From positions 186,001-250,000 of the forward strand of contig NZ_JAAOZF010000001.1 in the NCBI RefSeq assembly GCF_011759705.1: a stretch of DNA of 64,000 nucleotides, in the 5' to 3' direction. This DNA comes from Microbacterium ulmi. GTDB lineage: Bacteria > Actinomycetota > Actinomycetes > Actinomycetales > Microbacteriaceae. The stretch's first letter is position 1, and every line of letters begins with the position of its first letter. The notes under the pieces are model-generated. The model ran no database searches, was not told where the DNA came from, and saw only the letters and a program-made list of their open reading frames with translations. This document shows positions 9,287 to 18,078 of the stretch, piece by piece. A program made the translations under genes and the position numbers.

Positions 9287-10611
9287 CCGGCGCGGACACC
9301 TCGACGAACGCCGAGGAGTTCGCCCGCGCCCGCGCCGCGATGCCCGGCGGCGTCAACTCCCCCGTCCGTGCCTTCGGCTCGGTCGCGACGACGCCCCGCT
9401 TCTTCGTCTCGGCCTCCGGCCCCTACGTGACCGACGTCGAGGGTCGAGAGTACGTCGACCTCGTCGGATCGTGGGGTCCTGCGATCCTGGGTCACGCGCA
9501 TCCCGCGGTCGTCCACGCGGTGCAGGATGCCGCGTCCCGCGGACTCGGCTTCGGCGCGTCGACGCCGGGCGAGACGTCGCTCGCGGAGATCGTGCGCGCG
9601 CGGGTCGGGAGGGGCGATTCGTGGCCCCTCGACAAGATCCGCCTCGTCTCGACGGGCACCGAGGCCACGATGACCGCGATCCGGCTCGCGCGAGGCGCGA
9701 CGGGCCGCGATCTCGTCGTGAAGTTCGCCGGTCACTACCACGGCCACTCCGACGGACTGCTCGCCGAGGCAGGATCGGGCGTCGCGACGCTCGCCCTGCC
9801 GGGATCGGCCGGCGTCCCCGCCGCCATCGCGGCGCAGACCCTCGTCCTGCCCTACAACGACCTCGACGCCGTGCGCGAGGTCTTCTCGGCGCGCGGCTCC
9901 GAGATCGCCGCCGTCATCGTCGAGGCGGCCGCGGCGAACATGGGCATCGTCCCGCCTTCGCACGGATTCAACGCAGCCCTCGCCGATGTCGTGCACGCAC
10001 ACGGAGCGCTGCTCATCCTCGACGAAGTGCTGACGGGCTTCCGCGTCGGCTCCGCCGGCTGGTGGGGCATCGACCCCGTGCCGTTCGCGCCCGACCTCTT
10101 CACCTTCGGCAAGGTCGTCGGCGGCGGGCTCCCGCTCGCGGCCCTGGGCGGGCGCGCCGAGCTGCTCGACCTGCTGGCGCCGCTCGGTCCCGTCTACCAG
10201 GCGGGCACCCTCAGCGGCAATCCGCTCGCGGTGGCGGCGGGTCTCGCGACGCTCGAGCACCTGGATTCCGCGGCCTACACGCGCATCGACGAGGCGTCCG
10301 CCGCGATCTCGACCGCCGCGTCCGAGGCGCTGTCGGCAGAGGGCGTCGCGCATGTCGTGCAGCGTGCGGGCAGCCTCTTCTCGATCGCGTTCGCCGAGAC
10401 CGCACCGCACGACTACGACACCGTGCGCGCGCAGGACGCATTCCGGTATCCGCCGTTCTTCCGCGCGATGCTCGACGAGGGAGTCTCGCTCCCCCCGTCG
10501 GTGTTCGAGGCCTGGTTCGTCTCGGCGGCCCACGACGAGCGGGCGATCGACAGGATCGTCGCGGCGCTCCCCGGCGCGGCTAAGGCCGCGGCATCCGCCG
10601 TCGCGTCCTGA
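9283..10611 (+). CDS. hemL: Glutamate-1-semialdehyde 2,1-aminomutase
   Basis: 442 aa, ATGA overlap with hemB. A PLP enzyme converting glutamate-1-semialdehyde to 5-aminolevulinate, following HemA. Signatures are [69 protein letters not shown] and the PLP lysine in [19 protein letters not shown]. Last gene of the rightward operon. A weak hairpin (CCTCGG/CCGAGG at 10618-10633) follows. Confidence 0.96.
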   Translation: MTGADTSTNAEEFARARAAMPGGVNSPVRAFGSVATTPRFFVSASGPYVTDVEGREYVDLVGSWGPAILGHAHPAVVHAVQDAASRGLGFGASTPGETSLAEIVRARVGRGDSWPLDKIRLVSTGTEATMTAIRLARGATGRDLVVKFAGHYHGHSDGLLAEAGSGVATLALPGSAGVPAAIAAQTLVLPYNDLDAVREVFSARGSEIAAVIVEAAAANMGIVPPSHGFNAALADVVHAHGALLILDEVLTGFRVGSAGWWGIDPVPFAPDLFTFGKVVGGGLPLAALGGRAELLDLLAPLGPVYQAGTLSGNPLAVAAGLATLEHLDSAAYTRIDEASAAISTAASEALSAEGVAHVVQRAGSLFSIAFAETAPHDYDTVRAQDAFRYPPFFRAMLDEGVSLPPSVFEAWFVSAAHDERAIDRIVAALPGAAKAAASAVAS

Positions 10612-10745
10612 CGTCCGCCTCGGACGCCCGAGGGGCTCGTGAAGCATCTCCTCCCGCGGCCTCTCTGTTCTTCAAGCCGGACGGTGCGCACCAGGTCGTG
10701 CCGGCCCGCACGCGGACCACGGCATCCTGGGCTCGCGGCGAAGGA

Positions 10746-11660
10746 TCAGCCCATCGCCGCCTTGCGCTGGGACTCGAACCGCTCGCCCGTGAGCGGGCCC
10801 GTGTAGAGGTCCTCGCTCAGCAGGTGCAGGAAGCCGAAGCGCTGGTCGGGGTCGAATCGGAGCGCGCCGTCGCGCACGACGTCGGAGGGCTCGAGCCCGA
10901 CAGAACCCGCGTACTTCTCCACCTGCCCGAGATCCACGTTCGCGAGGTGTCCACGCCGCTGGATGTCACGCAGCCTCCGCCACGTACGGGAGTCGCGCAG
11001 CGCGGTCTCACGCAGACGCTGCTCGCTGTCCGCATCCATCCGGAGGTGCGCCATGATGCCCGAGATCCATGTCGAGACATGACGCTCGACGATCCCCGTC
11101 TCGCGGGCGAGCCGCTCGAACGCCGTCTGGCTGAACACCACGGCCCAGCCGCGCGCGATGACGAGATCGAACTCCTCCGAGAAGGCGAACAGCGGCTCCG
11201 AGATGCTCTCGAGGCGATCACGGCCGATCGCGAGAAGACGACCCGGCTTGGCGGCGAGCCGCGGATCCGTCCGGCGCACGAAGGCGATGCGGCCCTCGCC
11301 GTCGCCGAGCCCGACGGCGTAGAAGCCGATGCTGCCGTCGAGCTCGCTCGGGCTGACGGGCGCGACATCGCCGATGTCGTCGACGACCGCTCGAAGCTCC
11401 GCCAGCTCCGCGAGCGACTGGGCGTCCTCCAGCAGGAAGTACTCGTCGCGTTCGAGTTCGGCGAGGGCCGAGTACTCGGTCGCCGTCCCGTCGGCGATCC
11501 GCGCGCGTGCCGCGGTCGCCTGATCGCGCAGGGCATCGGCGGCGCTCGAGCCGAGGCGCAGGCGACGGATGCCGCTCTCGGCGGACCGCCTGCCGACGAC
11601 GAGCGAGAGCGACGCGCTCAGCTGCGCATCGAGGTCGGCGAGAACTCGCTGGACGTTCAT
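10746..11660 (-). CDS. KwaB-like DUF4868 protein (Kiwa-type defence)
   Basis: 304 aa from ATG 11660, which overlaps the upstream stop as ATGA; an in-frame ATG at 11675 is possible. The sequence has the layout I associate with DUF4868: an N-terminal region ending SIGFYAVGLGDGEGRIAFVRRTDPRL, then AKPGRLLAIGRDRLESISEPLFAFSEEFDLVIARGWAVVFSQTAFERLARETG and a helical C-terminal half. In Kiwa, KwaB partners the membrane protein KwaA to limit phage late transcription and replication, and E. coli KwaB has a similar size. The coupled four-helix membrane gene just upstream supports this. The family call rests on motif pattern and context, not on a search. Confidence 0.75.
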   Translation of the reverse strand: MNVQRVLADLDAQLSASLSLVVGRRSAESGIRRLRLGSSAADALRDQATAARARIADGTATEYSALAELERDEYFLLEDAQSLAELAELRAVVDDIGDVAPVSPSELDGSIGFYAVGLGDGEGRIAFVRRTDPRLAAKPGRLLAIGRDRLESISEPLFAFSEEFDLVIARGWAVVFSQTAFERLARETGIVERHVSTWISGIMAHLRMDADSEQRLRETALRDSRTWRRLRDIQRRGHLANVDLGQVEKYAGSVGLEPSDVVRDGALRFDPDQRFGFLHLLSEDLYTGPLTGERFESQRKAAMG

Positions 11661-12196
11661 CTCCTGGCACTCCATCTCTCCACGAGGACGCTCGACGCGA
11701 GGTCGACGAGCGGATGCTCGTCCGTCCAGTCGGCGACGTCGGTCCGTGCGACGAGGAAGAAGGACGTCCCCTCCTTCGTCTTGGCCGTGTACACGCGGTA
11801 GCCCAGGAGGTACAGCAGCGGATTGATGTGCACCCGCCCCGTCGCGACATGGATGAGGAAGACGACGAACAGGGCGACGGTCGCGATGACCGCGTTGAGA
11901 GTCGACGTGGACGTGTCGATCACGACGGGCACGATGTATGCGGCGATGTATCCGACGACCTGGTCGGAGGCGTCCTGGATCTCGTCGAGCGCGATCGGAT
12001 CGGGGTTTCCTCGCGCGACGTAGAGCGCGCCGACGACGAGCACGAGGATCCCGACGGCCGCGAGTGCGAAGAACGCCCAGCTCCACCATTGGCCCCACGA
12101 CCGCAGGCCGATGAGCGCGAACGCGGGAGCGAACGCCGCGAGCCCCAGCTCGATCCTGACCAGGAGGGGCCCACGACGGGGCGGCCGCGCACTCAT
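11657..12196 (-). CDS. KwaA-like four-helix membrane protein
   Basis: 179 aa, ATG 12196 overlapping the stop of the upstream nuclease-like gene (ATGA) and itself overlapping the KwaB-like start (ATGA). Four membrane segments are visible: about residues 13-28, 33-58, 82-98 and 100-115. The second pair is followed by a conserved-looking cytoplasmic stretch (INPLLYLLGYRVYTAKTKEGTSFFLVAR). Size and topology fit KwaA, the membrane component of Kiwa. The YxVYTxxTxxGxxFFLV segment is likely the contact region. A generic membrane protein is the alternative, but the coupling to a DUF4868 gene argues for KwaA. Confidence 0.7.
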   Translation of the reverse strand: MSARPPRRGPLLVRIELGLAAFAPAFALIGLRSWGQWWSWAFFALAAVGILVLVVGALYVARGNPDPIALDEIQDASDQVVGYIAAYIVPVVIDTSTSTLNAVIATVALFVVFLIHVATGRVHINPLLYLLGYRVYTAKTKEGTSFFLVARTDVADWTDEHPLVDLASSVLVERWSARR

Positions 12197-14232
12197 CGCT
12201 CGTGCTCCGCACGTTCGCCGAGCGGGACAACGACGGAGTCGGACGACGGGATCACGGTCCCAGCATCGTCGATGGCGGCGACATTCCATCGTCTTTCCCG
12301 CGAGCCGGCGGTGCCCGTGCCCGCGCGCAGCGCGATGCGCCGGGCGTCGTCCCACACGATCGACACGACGGGGTCGGCCTCGCCGACGGAGGCGGCATCC
12401 GTGGAGAAGAGCCTCACGGCGATCTCGAGGCGCTCGCGCGAGCTCGCGACGAGGTCGACGATCTCCGGGCCGCCGTCCTTCGCGTCGCAGCGCAGCGACG
12501 AATGCGCGCTCGAGGGGTGTCCCCACGCCGTCTCCTCACGGCCCGTGCCGGCCACGTGGAGGTCGAGGTCCCGCACCGTCGGCGCCCAGCTCAGCTCGAT
12601 GCGGGCCGGTCGCGTTGGTGGCGGCGATGGCGGCGCGGGCGGCGTGGGCGGAAACAGAGCCAGGATGTCGGCGCGGAACGCGGCAGACTCGCGCGGACGC
12701 CCCACCCGCACGTCGCGATGCACGAGCGCGCGATGACGATCCTCCACGGGGACGCTGTCGAGGACCCGCGCCCCGAGCTTGCCGTGGGCGACGAGCAGCA
12801 CGGTGGCCTCGGGAAGCCCCAGGACGTAGTCGTGCAGCGCCGCGCCGGGATTCTTCGTCGCCGCCTGGAGGTACTGCTTGACCTCGACGGCCGCGACGGT
12901 CGTCTCGCCGGCCGCATCCCGACGCACGAAGCGGTAGTCGGGCTGGATCCCTTCCTTGCGTCCGATCGGCTCGACGGCGCTCGAGCGCACTTCGCACCAC
13001 AGCTCGACCCTGCCTCCGGGCGGATCGAGTCGCGCGAGCAGCGTCGCGTGGAACGGGAACCGCACGGCCCCGTCGCGCACGACGAACTCGAGTCGGGCGG
13101 AGGCGAGGGCGCGATCGAGCTGCGTCGCGATCCACGCGGAGTACAGCTCGTGCCGGCGACCCCACGTGGGCAGCTTCAGCACGTCGGCGAGCTCGTTCAC
13201 CGTCTGCTCGACGACCGACTCGATCTCGTCGGCGGATCGGAATGCGCCGAGCCACTCGTCCAGTCGCGCGAGCAGCGCCCCGTCCGGCGAGAGCTCGCCC
13301 TTCGCGACGCCGGCGGCGAACATGTGGACAGCGGATGCCGCGGTGAGGGGCCAGAAGTCGCGAGCTGCGTTCGCGATCGCCTCCGTCGTCGACTCCTCGC
13401 TGCGATGCCGTTCCTGCAGCCACACGTCGACCGCCGCCGTGTCCTGGCCGATCTGGGAGAGGACCGCGAGAACGTCGTCGATGAGAGCCGTGATGCGATC
13501 CAGGCGCTCGTCGACGAGCGGATCCCCCGTCGCCGGTGCCGGAGGAAGACCCGCGGCGAAAGGCCACGCGGAGCGGTCGGCGACGCCGCTCGCACGGACG
13601 GTGCCCTCGACCCACTCCTGCGACCAGAGCTCGCGGATGGGGCTCGCGAAGGCGTGGGACGCGTCGAAGACGAGGGGGCGGACTCGCACGGCGACGGACT
13701 CGACTCGGCGGACGGTCTCGCGGAACGCCGAGAGCGACTGGTCGACGGCGTCGCCCTCGTCGAACTCGTAGACGACGTGCAGGTCGTCGCCCGTGCCGGA
13801 GGTCGCGCCGACGCGCGTGAGGAGCCGGAGCAGGTCGCGCAGCATCCCGGCGAAGGAGGCCACGAGCGGCGCCAATGCGTGCACGAGGTCGCGCACGGTC
13901 CACCCGGCCCGATCGAGGACGTCCGCGATCGGCTCACCCACACTGCCGCCCCCCGCGGCGTCGCGCACGTGCCGTGCGACGTCGGAGTCGTAGTCACCCG
14001 GGCGCAGAACGCCCGCGCGCTCCCACTCGCGCCACAGATCAGCCGCCGTCCCGAGCATTCCGCCCCATCGTCGCTCCGATGCGCCCCAGTCTTCGTCATG
14101 ATGGCAGAACGGTCCCGCTCGCGCGAGGAGGTCGCCCGTCACACCGCCCTCGTCGTCCATCGGGGCTGCCGGATTCGTCCGGAATCGGCGAAACCGACAC
14201 GATCCGGCAAGGATCGGCGCTGTTCCCGTCAT
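12193..14232 (-). CDS. Large PD-(D/E)XK nuclease-like protein leading the Kiwa-like operon
   Basis: 679 aa from ATG 14232 (AGGAGAG at 14250-14244; in-frame starts at 14280 and 14349 and an ATG at 14160 also exist). The first ~340 residues are helical and unrecognised. The middle contains RHELYSAWIATQLDRAL, then QPDYRF and VAAVEVKQY, giving D432, E450 and K452: a PD-(D/E)XK nuclease core of the kind seen in DUF2357-type proteins. A proline-rich linker near residue 535 leads to a C-terminal beta-type domain starting LSWAPTVRDLDLHV, like the WD-x-DLDxH domains of DUF2135-type proteins. It overlaps the KwaA-like gene by ATGA. I infer a DNA-targeting effector or sensor added to Kiwa; specificity is unknown. 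Confidence 0.65.
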   Translation of the reverse strand: MTGTAPILAGSCRFRRFRTNPAAPMDDEGGVTGDLLARAGPFCHHDEDWGASERRWGGMLGTAADLWREWERAGVLRPGDYDSDVARHVRDAAGGGSVGEPIADVLDRAGWTVRDLVHALAPLVASFAGMLRDLLRLLTRVGATSGTGDDLHVVYEFDEGDAVDQSLSAFRETVRRVESVAVRVRPLVFDASHAFASPIRELWSQEWVEGTVRASGVADRSAWPFAAGLPPAPATGDPLVDERLDRITALIDDVLAVLSQIGQDTAAVDVWLQERHRSEESTTEAIANAARDFWPLTAASAVHMFAAGVAKGELSPDGALLARLDEWLGAFRSADEIESVVEQTVNELADVLKLPTWGRRHELYSAWIATQLDRALASARLEFVVRDGAVRFPFHATLLARLDPPGGRVELWCEVRSSAVEPIGRKEGIQPDYRFVRRDAAGETTVAAVEVKQYLQAATKNPGAALHDYVLGLPEATVLLVAHGKLGARVLDSVPVEDRHRALVHRDVRVGRPRESAAFRADILALFPPTPPAPPSPPPTRPARIELSWAPTVRDLDLHVAGTGREETAWGHPSSAHSSLRCDAKDGGPEIVDLVASSRERLEIAVRLFSTDAASVGEADPVVSIVWDDARRIALRAGTGTAGSRERRWNVAAIDDAGTVIPSSDSVVVPLGERAEHER

Positions 14233-14333
14233 CTCGGGCGTTGCTCTCCTGCTAGTTCTAGTACCGCTGGCGTCGAACATCGGCGACGTCGGGACCCGGT
14301 CTGGGGCCGGGGCTGTCTGGGGAGGCGGAAACG

Positions 14334-15050
14334 GTGTCGACTCGCGCACGTGCTCATGGGCTCTTCGTCGGAGCAGCGTCCCGTGAAAGGCTGCTCCGCA
14401 GCGTCGTGTGGATCATCCCCGTCGCCGCATACGCCGCGATCCTCGTCCTGCTCGGGATCGAGCCGGACGCGTCGTTCTGGACGTCGATCCTCTTCCTCGC
14501 CGTCGGCTGCGTCACATTCGCCGTGAGCGTCGTCGCCGTCCCGCGCACCCGGGTCGCGTCCGCCGCGGGAGCGCCGCCCGTCCTCGTCGCAGGGATCTGG
14601 TTCGCCGTCGAGCTGATCCTCGCGAACATATTCGTCTTCGCCCCTGTGCCCTTTCCCGTCGTGCTCATCTGTCAGCTGGTCGTCGCCGTCGTCTTCCTGA
14701 TCGTGCTGTTCGCGACGATGGCGTCGAACGAGGCGATCACAGCCGCGCAGGACCAGCGCTCGGCGGCGGACGTCATCGGGAGCGGAGTGGCGCGAGCCAC
14801 GATCCTCGCGCGCACCACGGGCGACCCCGGTCTCACGCGCCGGCTGCAGAGCCTCGCCGAGGAGTTCCGGCACAGTCCGAGACGGCCCGTCTCCGGCGCA
14901 GGCGAAGCGGATGCCGAGATCGCGGAGGCGCTCGATCGTCTCGAGTCGCTCGTGCACTCGCATGCAGGACACCGCATCGTCCTCGAGAGGATCGCGGCGA
15001 TCTCAGGCGCTCTCAAGGCCCGCAACGCGGACCTCTCCCCCGAACCGTAG
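14334..15050 (+). CDS. Four-helix membrane protein with cytoplasmic tail, divergent from the Kiwa-like operon
   Basis: 238 aa, GTG 14334 with GGAGGC at 14321-14326. Hydrophobic segments lie at about residues 24-41, 49-68, 80-101 and 105-128. The remaining ~110 residues are soluble and helical, beginning with SNEAITAAQDQRSAADVIGSGVARATILAR. I do not recognise the family. Its start is about 100 bases from that of the nuclease-like gene on the other strand, so the two share a promoter region. It may be an accessory or immunity-like part of the same locus. A long repeat array follows its stop. Confidence 0.7.
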   Translation: MSTRARAHGLFVGAASRERLLRSVVWIIPVAAYAAILVLLGIEPDASFWTSILFLAVGCVTFAVSVVAVPRTRVASAAGAPPVLVAGIWFAVELILANIFVFAPVPFPVVLICQLVVAVVFLIVLFATMASNEAITAAQDQRSAADVIGSGVARATILARTTGDPGLTRRLQSLAEEFRHSPRRPVSGAGEADAEIAEALDRLESLVHSHAGHRIVLERIAAISGALKARNADLSPEP

Positions 15051-15245
15051 CCGGTCCTCGCGCGCGTCTGCGATCGCGGCGCACCCGCACGTCCGGGCCG
15101 AGCGCGGCACCTCCGTGCGACGCGACCCGCCGGTCACACGACCGCGGCACCTCCGTGCGACGCGAACCCGCCGGCCACACGACCGCGCCACCTGCGTGCG
15201 ACGCGACCCGCCGGCCACACGACCGCGCTAATTCCGTGCATCCGC

Positions 15246-15296
15246 GGCGCATCCATCCGCAGCAGATGCACCGAACAGCCGCACACGCGGGAATCA
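15246..15296. repeat. Unit B copy 1 of the composite array
   Basis: 51-base unit starting GGCGCATCCATCCGC and ending CGGGAATCA; the other three copies are near-identical. It is followed by a C unit with TGCCGCACGCC. Confidence 0.85.
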
Positions 15297-15484
15297 TGCC
15301 GCACGCCGCAGCGGCCGGGACGTCGCCACAGCGCCCACTCCACGTTCGCCCGGCGGCTCCGTGCCGACTGCGACCACACGACCGCGGCACCTCCGTGCAA
15401 CGCGACCCGCCCGTCGCACGACCGCGGCACCTCCGTGCAACGCGACCCGCCGGCCACACGACCGCGCCACCTGCGTGCGAGGGC

Positions 15485-15535
15485 GGCGCATCCATCCGCA
15501 GCAGATGCACCGAACAGCCGCACACGCGGGAATCA
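15485..15535. repeat. Unit B copy 2 of the composite array
   Basis: Same 51-base unit as at 15246, followed by GGATGCCGCAC and a C unit. Confidence 0.85.
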
Positions 15536-15687
15536 GGATGCCGCACACCGCACCGGGCCACGACGTCGCCGCGGCGCCCGCTCCACGATCGCCCTGCGGC
15601 CCGGAACCCGCGGCGACCACACGACCGCAGCACCTCCGTGCAACGCGACCCGCCCGTCGCACGACCGCGCCACTTCCGTGCAACCGC

Positions 15688-15738
15688 GGCGCATCCATCC
15701 GCAGCAGATGCACCGAACAGCCGCACACGCGGGAATCA
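15688..15738. repeat. Unit B copy 3 of the composite array
   Basis: Same 51-base unit. It is followed directly by A-type sequence instead of a C unit, and copy 4 begins exactly 120 bases later. Confidence 0.85.
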
Positions 15739-15807
15739 GGATGCCGCGGCACTTCCGCACGCCGCGAACCCGCCGGTCACACGACCGCGGCACCTCCGTG
15801 CAACCGC

Positions 15808-15858
15808 GGCGCATCCATCCGCAGCAGATGCACCGAACAGCCGCACACGCGGGAATCA
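15808..15858. repeat. Unit B copy 4 of the composite array
   Basis: Same 51-base unit, followed by the last C unit, which runs almost to the end of sdaA. Confidence 0.85.
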
Positions 15859-15958
15859 GGATGCCGCACGCCGCACCGGGCCACGACGTCGACGCAGCAC
15901 CCGCTCCACGATCGCCCGCCCGGGAGAGGCCGCGACGCGTCGTCGCCTTGCCGACGGC

Positions 15959-17314
15959 TCAGCACTCGATGACGTTGACGGCGAGCCCGCCCTCGCTCGT
16001 CTCCTTGTAGCGGTGTGACATGTCCTGTCCCGTCTGACGCATCGTCTCGACCGCGACATCCAGCCCGACCACATGCGTGCCGTCGCCGAGGAGCGCCAGG
16101 CGGCTGGCGGTGAGGGCGGTCGCGGCGGCGACGGCGTTGCGCTCGATGCAGGGGATCTGCACGAGACCTCCGACGGGGTCGCATGTGAGGCCCAAGTGGT
16201 GCTCGATCGCGATCTCGGCCGCGTTCTCCACCTGCGCGGGCGTGCCGCCGCGGATCGCGGTGAGGCCCGCGGCCGCCATGGCGCATGCGCTGCCGACCTC
16301 GGCCTGACAGCCGCCCTCCGCGCCGGAGATCGACGCGTTCGCCTTGATGATCGATCCTACCGCGGCCGCCGTGAGGAGGAACTCGTGCACGTCCTCCCTG
16401 CGCGCGGCGGATCCGCCCAGAGCGTGATACATGACCGCGGGGATGACGCCGGCGGCCCCGTTCGTCGGCGCCGTGACGACGCGCCCGCCGGCCGCGTTCT
16501 CCTCGTTCACCGCCATCGCATACACCGACAGGCTCTCGGTCGCCCTCGACGGATCGCCGCGCTCCGCCAGCGCCGCCCACGCCTGCGCGGCGCGGCGCGG
16601 AACGGCCAGACGTCCTGGGAGGACGCCGCGCGCGCTCAGGCCGCGTTCCACGCAGTCCACCATGGCCGCCCACACGGCGTCGAGGCCCCGCTCCAGCGCG
16701 GGCCCGCCGTGCTCGGCCATGTCGTTCTCGCGCGCCACGCCGGCGATCGTCCGACCCGCGCACAGGGCCAGCAGCTCCCCCATCGTGCGGAAGGGGACGG
16801 CGGGCGCTCGCTCGTCGGCATCCGACGGATGAACGCCGGCCTCCGTGATGAAGCCGCCGCCGAGCGACAGATACGTGCGCTCGAGAACGACCGCGTCGCT
16901 CGCGCAGGCCACGAGCGTCAGGGCGTTGGGATGCCCGTGCTGGCGCGCGTGCGGCTCGAAGGCGACGTCCGAGCGCCGCAGCGCGACACCGTCGATGCGC
17001 ACGGTCTCGCCTGCCTCGAGCCGCGCCCACTGCCCGTGCACGACGGCGGGGTCGGCCGTCTCGGGCGCGAGTCCGCGCAGGCCGGCGATGACGGCATCCG
17101 GCGTGCCATGCCCCACTCCCGTCGCGGCGAGCGAGCCGTGCAGCCGGATCCGGAACCCGTCGACGCGCTCGCGCTGCCCTTCGGCCTCGAGCGCCGCACG
17201 GAACACCGCGCCCGCGCGCATCGGGCCCACGGTGTGCGAGCTGGAGGGACCGATGCCGATCGAGAACAGCTCGAGCGCGGACACGTACGCACCGCTGCTG
17301 ACGCGCACCGTCAC
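15959..17314 (-). CDS. sdaA: L-serine ammonia-lyase (iron-sulfur, single-chain)
   Basis: 451 aa, GTG 17314 preceded by GAGG. It deaminates L-serine to pyruvate and ammonia using a [4Fe-4S] cluster. Marks: [47 protein letters not shown], and cluster cysteines in [37 protein letters not shown]. The protein ends VNVIEC, the C-terminal cysteine that folds into the active site in this family. It is the last gene of the leftward catabolic cluster and its 3' end abuts the repeat array. Confidence 0.93.
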   Translation of the reverse strand: MTVRVSSGAYVSALELFSIGIGPSSSHTVGPMRAGAVFRAALEAEGQRERVDGFRIRLHGSLAATGVGHGTPDAVIAGLRGLAPETADPAVVHGQWARLEAGETVRIDGVALRRSDVAFEPHARQHGHPNALTLVACASDAVVLERTYLSLGGGFITEAGVHPSDADERAPAVPFRTMGELLALCAGRTIAGVARENDMAEHGGPALERGLDAVWAAMVDCVERGLSARGVLPGRLAVPRRAAQAWAALAERGDPSRATESLSVYAMAVNEENAAGGRVVTAPTNGAAGVIPAVMYHALGGSAARREDVHEFLLTAAAVGSIIKANASISGAEGGCQAEVGSACAMAAAGLTAIRGGTPAQVENAAEIAIEHHLGLTCDPVGGLVQIPCIERNAVAAATALTASRLALLGDGTHVVGLDVAVETMRQTGQDMSHRYKETSEGGLAVNVIEC

Positions 17315-17321
17315 GGCATCC

Positions 17322-17612
17322 TCACCTCCCCTCGTCGTCGAGCCGGCCGGGAAGCGCGCGGGCGTATGCGTCGAAGCTCTCGGCCTCCTGCAGCAGAACC
17401 CGAGCGCGAGCCGCGAGCAGCAGCGCCTTCTCGCTGGGGCGGATCGACCGTCCCTGCGGCACGAAGAGGGTCACGCCGAGCGAGAGCGAGAGCGAGCTCA
17501 TCTGCCGCGACACGGCGGCGGGGCTGTACCCGCAGGCTCGCGACGCGCCGATGACCGATCCGTGCTCGACGACGGCCACGAAGGTCTGCAGGGTGCTCAG
17601 GGTGATCGGCAC
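17322..17612 (-). CDS. LysR-type HTH domain only (truncated or stand-alone regulator)
   Basis: 96 aa, ATG 17612. The sequence is the N-terminal winged HTH of a LysR regulator (LSTLQTFVAVVEHGSVIGASRACGYSPAAVSRQMSSLSLSLGVTLF...) and stops right after the linker helix, so the ~200-residue effector domain is missing. It ends 7 bases before sdaA, leaving no room for a displaced remainder. Either a deletion brought sdaA next to it, or it is a small HTH protein that could compete with a full LysR protein. Confidence 0.75.
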   Translation of the reverse strand: MPITLSTLQTFVAVVEHGSVIGASRACGYSPAAVSRQMSSLSLSLGVTLFVPQGRSIRPSEKALLLAARARVLLQEAESFDAYARALPGRLDDEGR

Positions 17613-17643
17613 CGCCCTCTCCTCTCTCGTGCGTTCCGGCCCG

Positions 17644-18078
17644 CTAGGCGCTCGCCGCGACGTGCCGACGGTGGATCGTCGCCGCGGCTTCTGTCGGAGC
17701 GTTCAGGCGAGTGCGGGCGTGATGGCGCAGCATCCAGGTCCTCCCCTGGAGCACCCACGTCGACGTGTACAGCACGCGCTCGCGGATGCGGCGTCCGTCC
17801 GGCGTCGACGGCCGGTCGATCTCGACCTCCCACACGGTCGATGCGCGGTCCGTCGCGGCCACGACGTCGATGCCGAGCCACCTCGTCACCCAGTCCGCGA
17901 CGAGGAGCTCGCGCTCGATGAGCTCGGCACGCCCCAGCAGCGCCCCCGTGTCGAGGTTGACCATGAGGAAGTCCTTCGTGAACAGGCCCTCGAGCCACGG
18001 TCGGTCCGACGCGGCGACGGCGACGTCCCAGTCGCGGCAGCGCTCGCGGATCGCGGCGACCGCCCGCTCGTCGCTCAC
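17644..18078 (-). CDS. SnoaL-like / NTF2-fold protein
   Basis: 144 aa, GTG 18078 overlapping the upstream stop as GTGA. The pattern (AIRERCRDWDVAVAASDRPWLEGLFTKDFLMVNLDTG... then WVLQGRTWMLRHHARTRL) fits the SnoaL_2/DUF4440-like fold, a cone-shaped pocket used by small enzymes and binding proteins. No catalytic role can be assigned. Its coupling to the LLM oxidoreductase suggests a shared substrate. Confidence 0.75.
   Translation of the reverse strand: MSDERAVAAIRERCRDWDVAVAASDRPWLEGLFTKDFLMVNLDTGALLGRAELIERELLVADWVTRWLGIDVVAATDRASTVWEVEIDRPSTPDGRRIRERVLYTSTWVLQGRTWMLRHHARTRLNAPTEAAATIHRRHVAASA

Larger units (their letters stand above)
15098..15925. repeat. Composite higher-order repeat array (units A, B, C), non-coding
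   Basis: About 830 bases between two convergent genes are built from three recurring units. Unit A (~40 bases, about ten copies, some partial) contains ACACGACCGCGGCACCTCC and folds as CGCG-GCAC-(CTCC)-GTGC-CGCG. Unit B (51 bases, four near-identical copies at 15246-15296, 15485-15535, 15688-15738 and 15808-15858) has two small hairpins, GCATC/GATGC and CCGC-ACAC-GCGG. Unit C (~75 bases) follows three of the B copies. Order is A A A A B C A A A B C A A B A A B C. Spacers are not unique, so this is not CRISPR. Long open frames on both strands are low-complexity by-products. Confidence 0.85.

Noticed and set aside
15013..15814. Long open frames on both strands of the repeat array (for example minus-strand frames over 15013-15726 and 15294-15752)
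   Set aside because: They repeat the array units in translation (MRLFGASAADGCA, RSCGRR...), overlap each other in several frames and have no family features. They are by-products of GC-rich repeats.
15098..15925. CRISPR array
   Set aside because: Repeat units are of three kinds and nested, and the sequences between them are themselves repeats instead of unique spacers; no cas gene is near.
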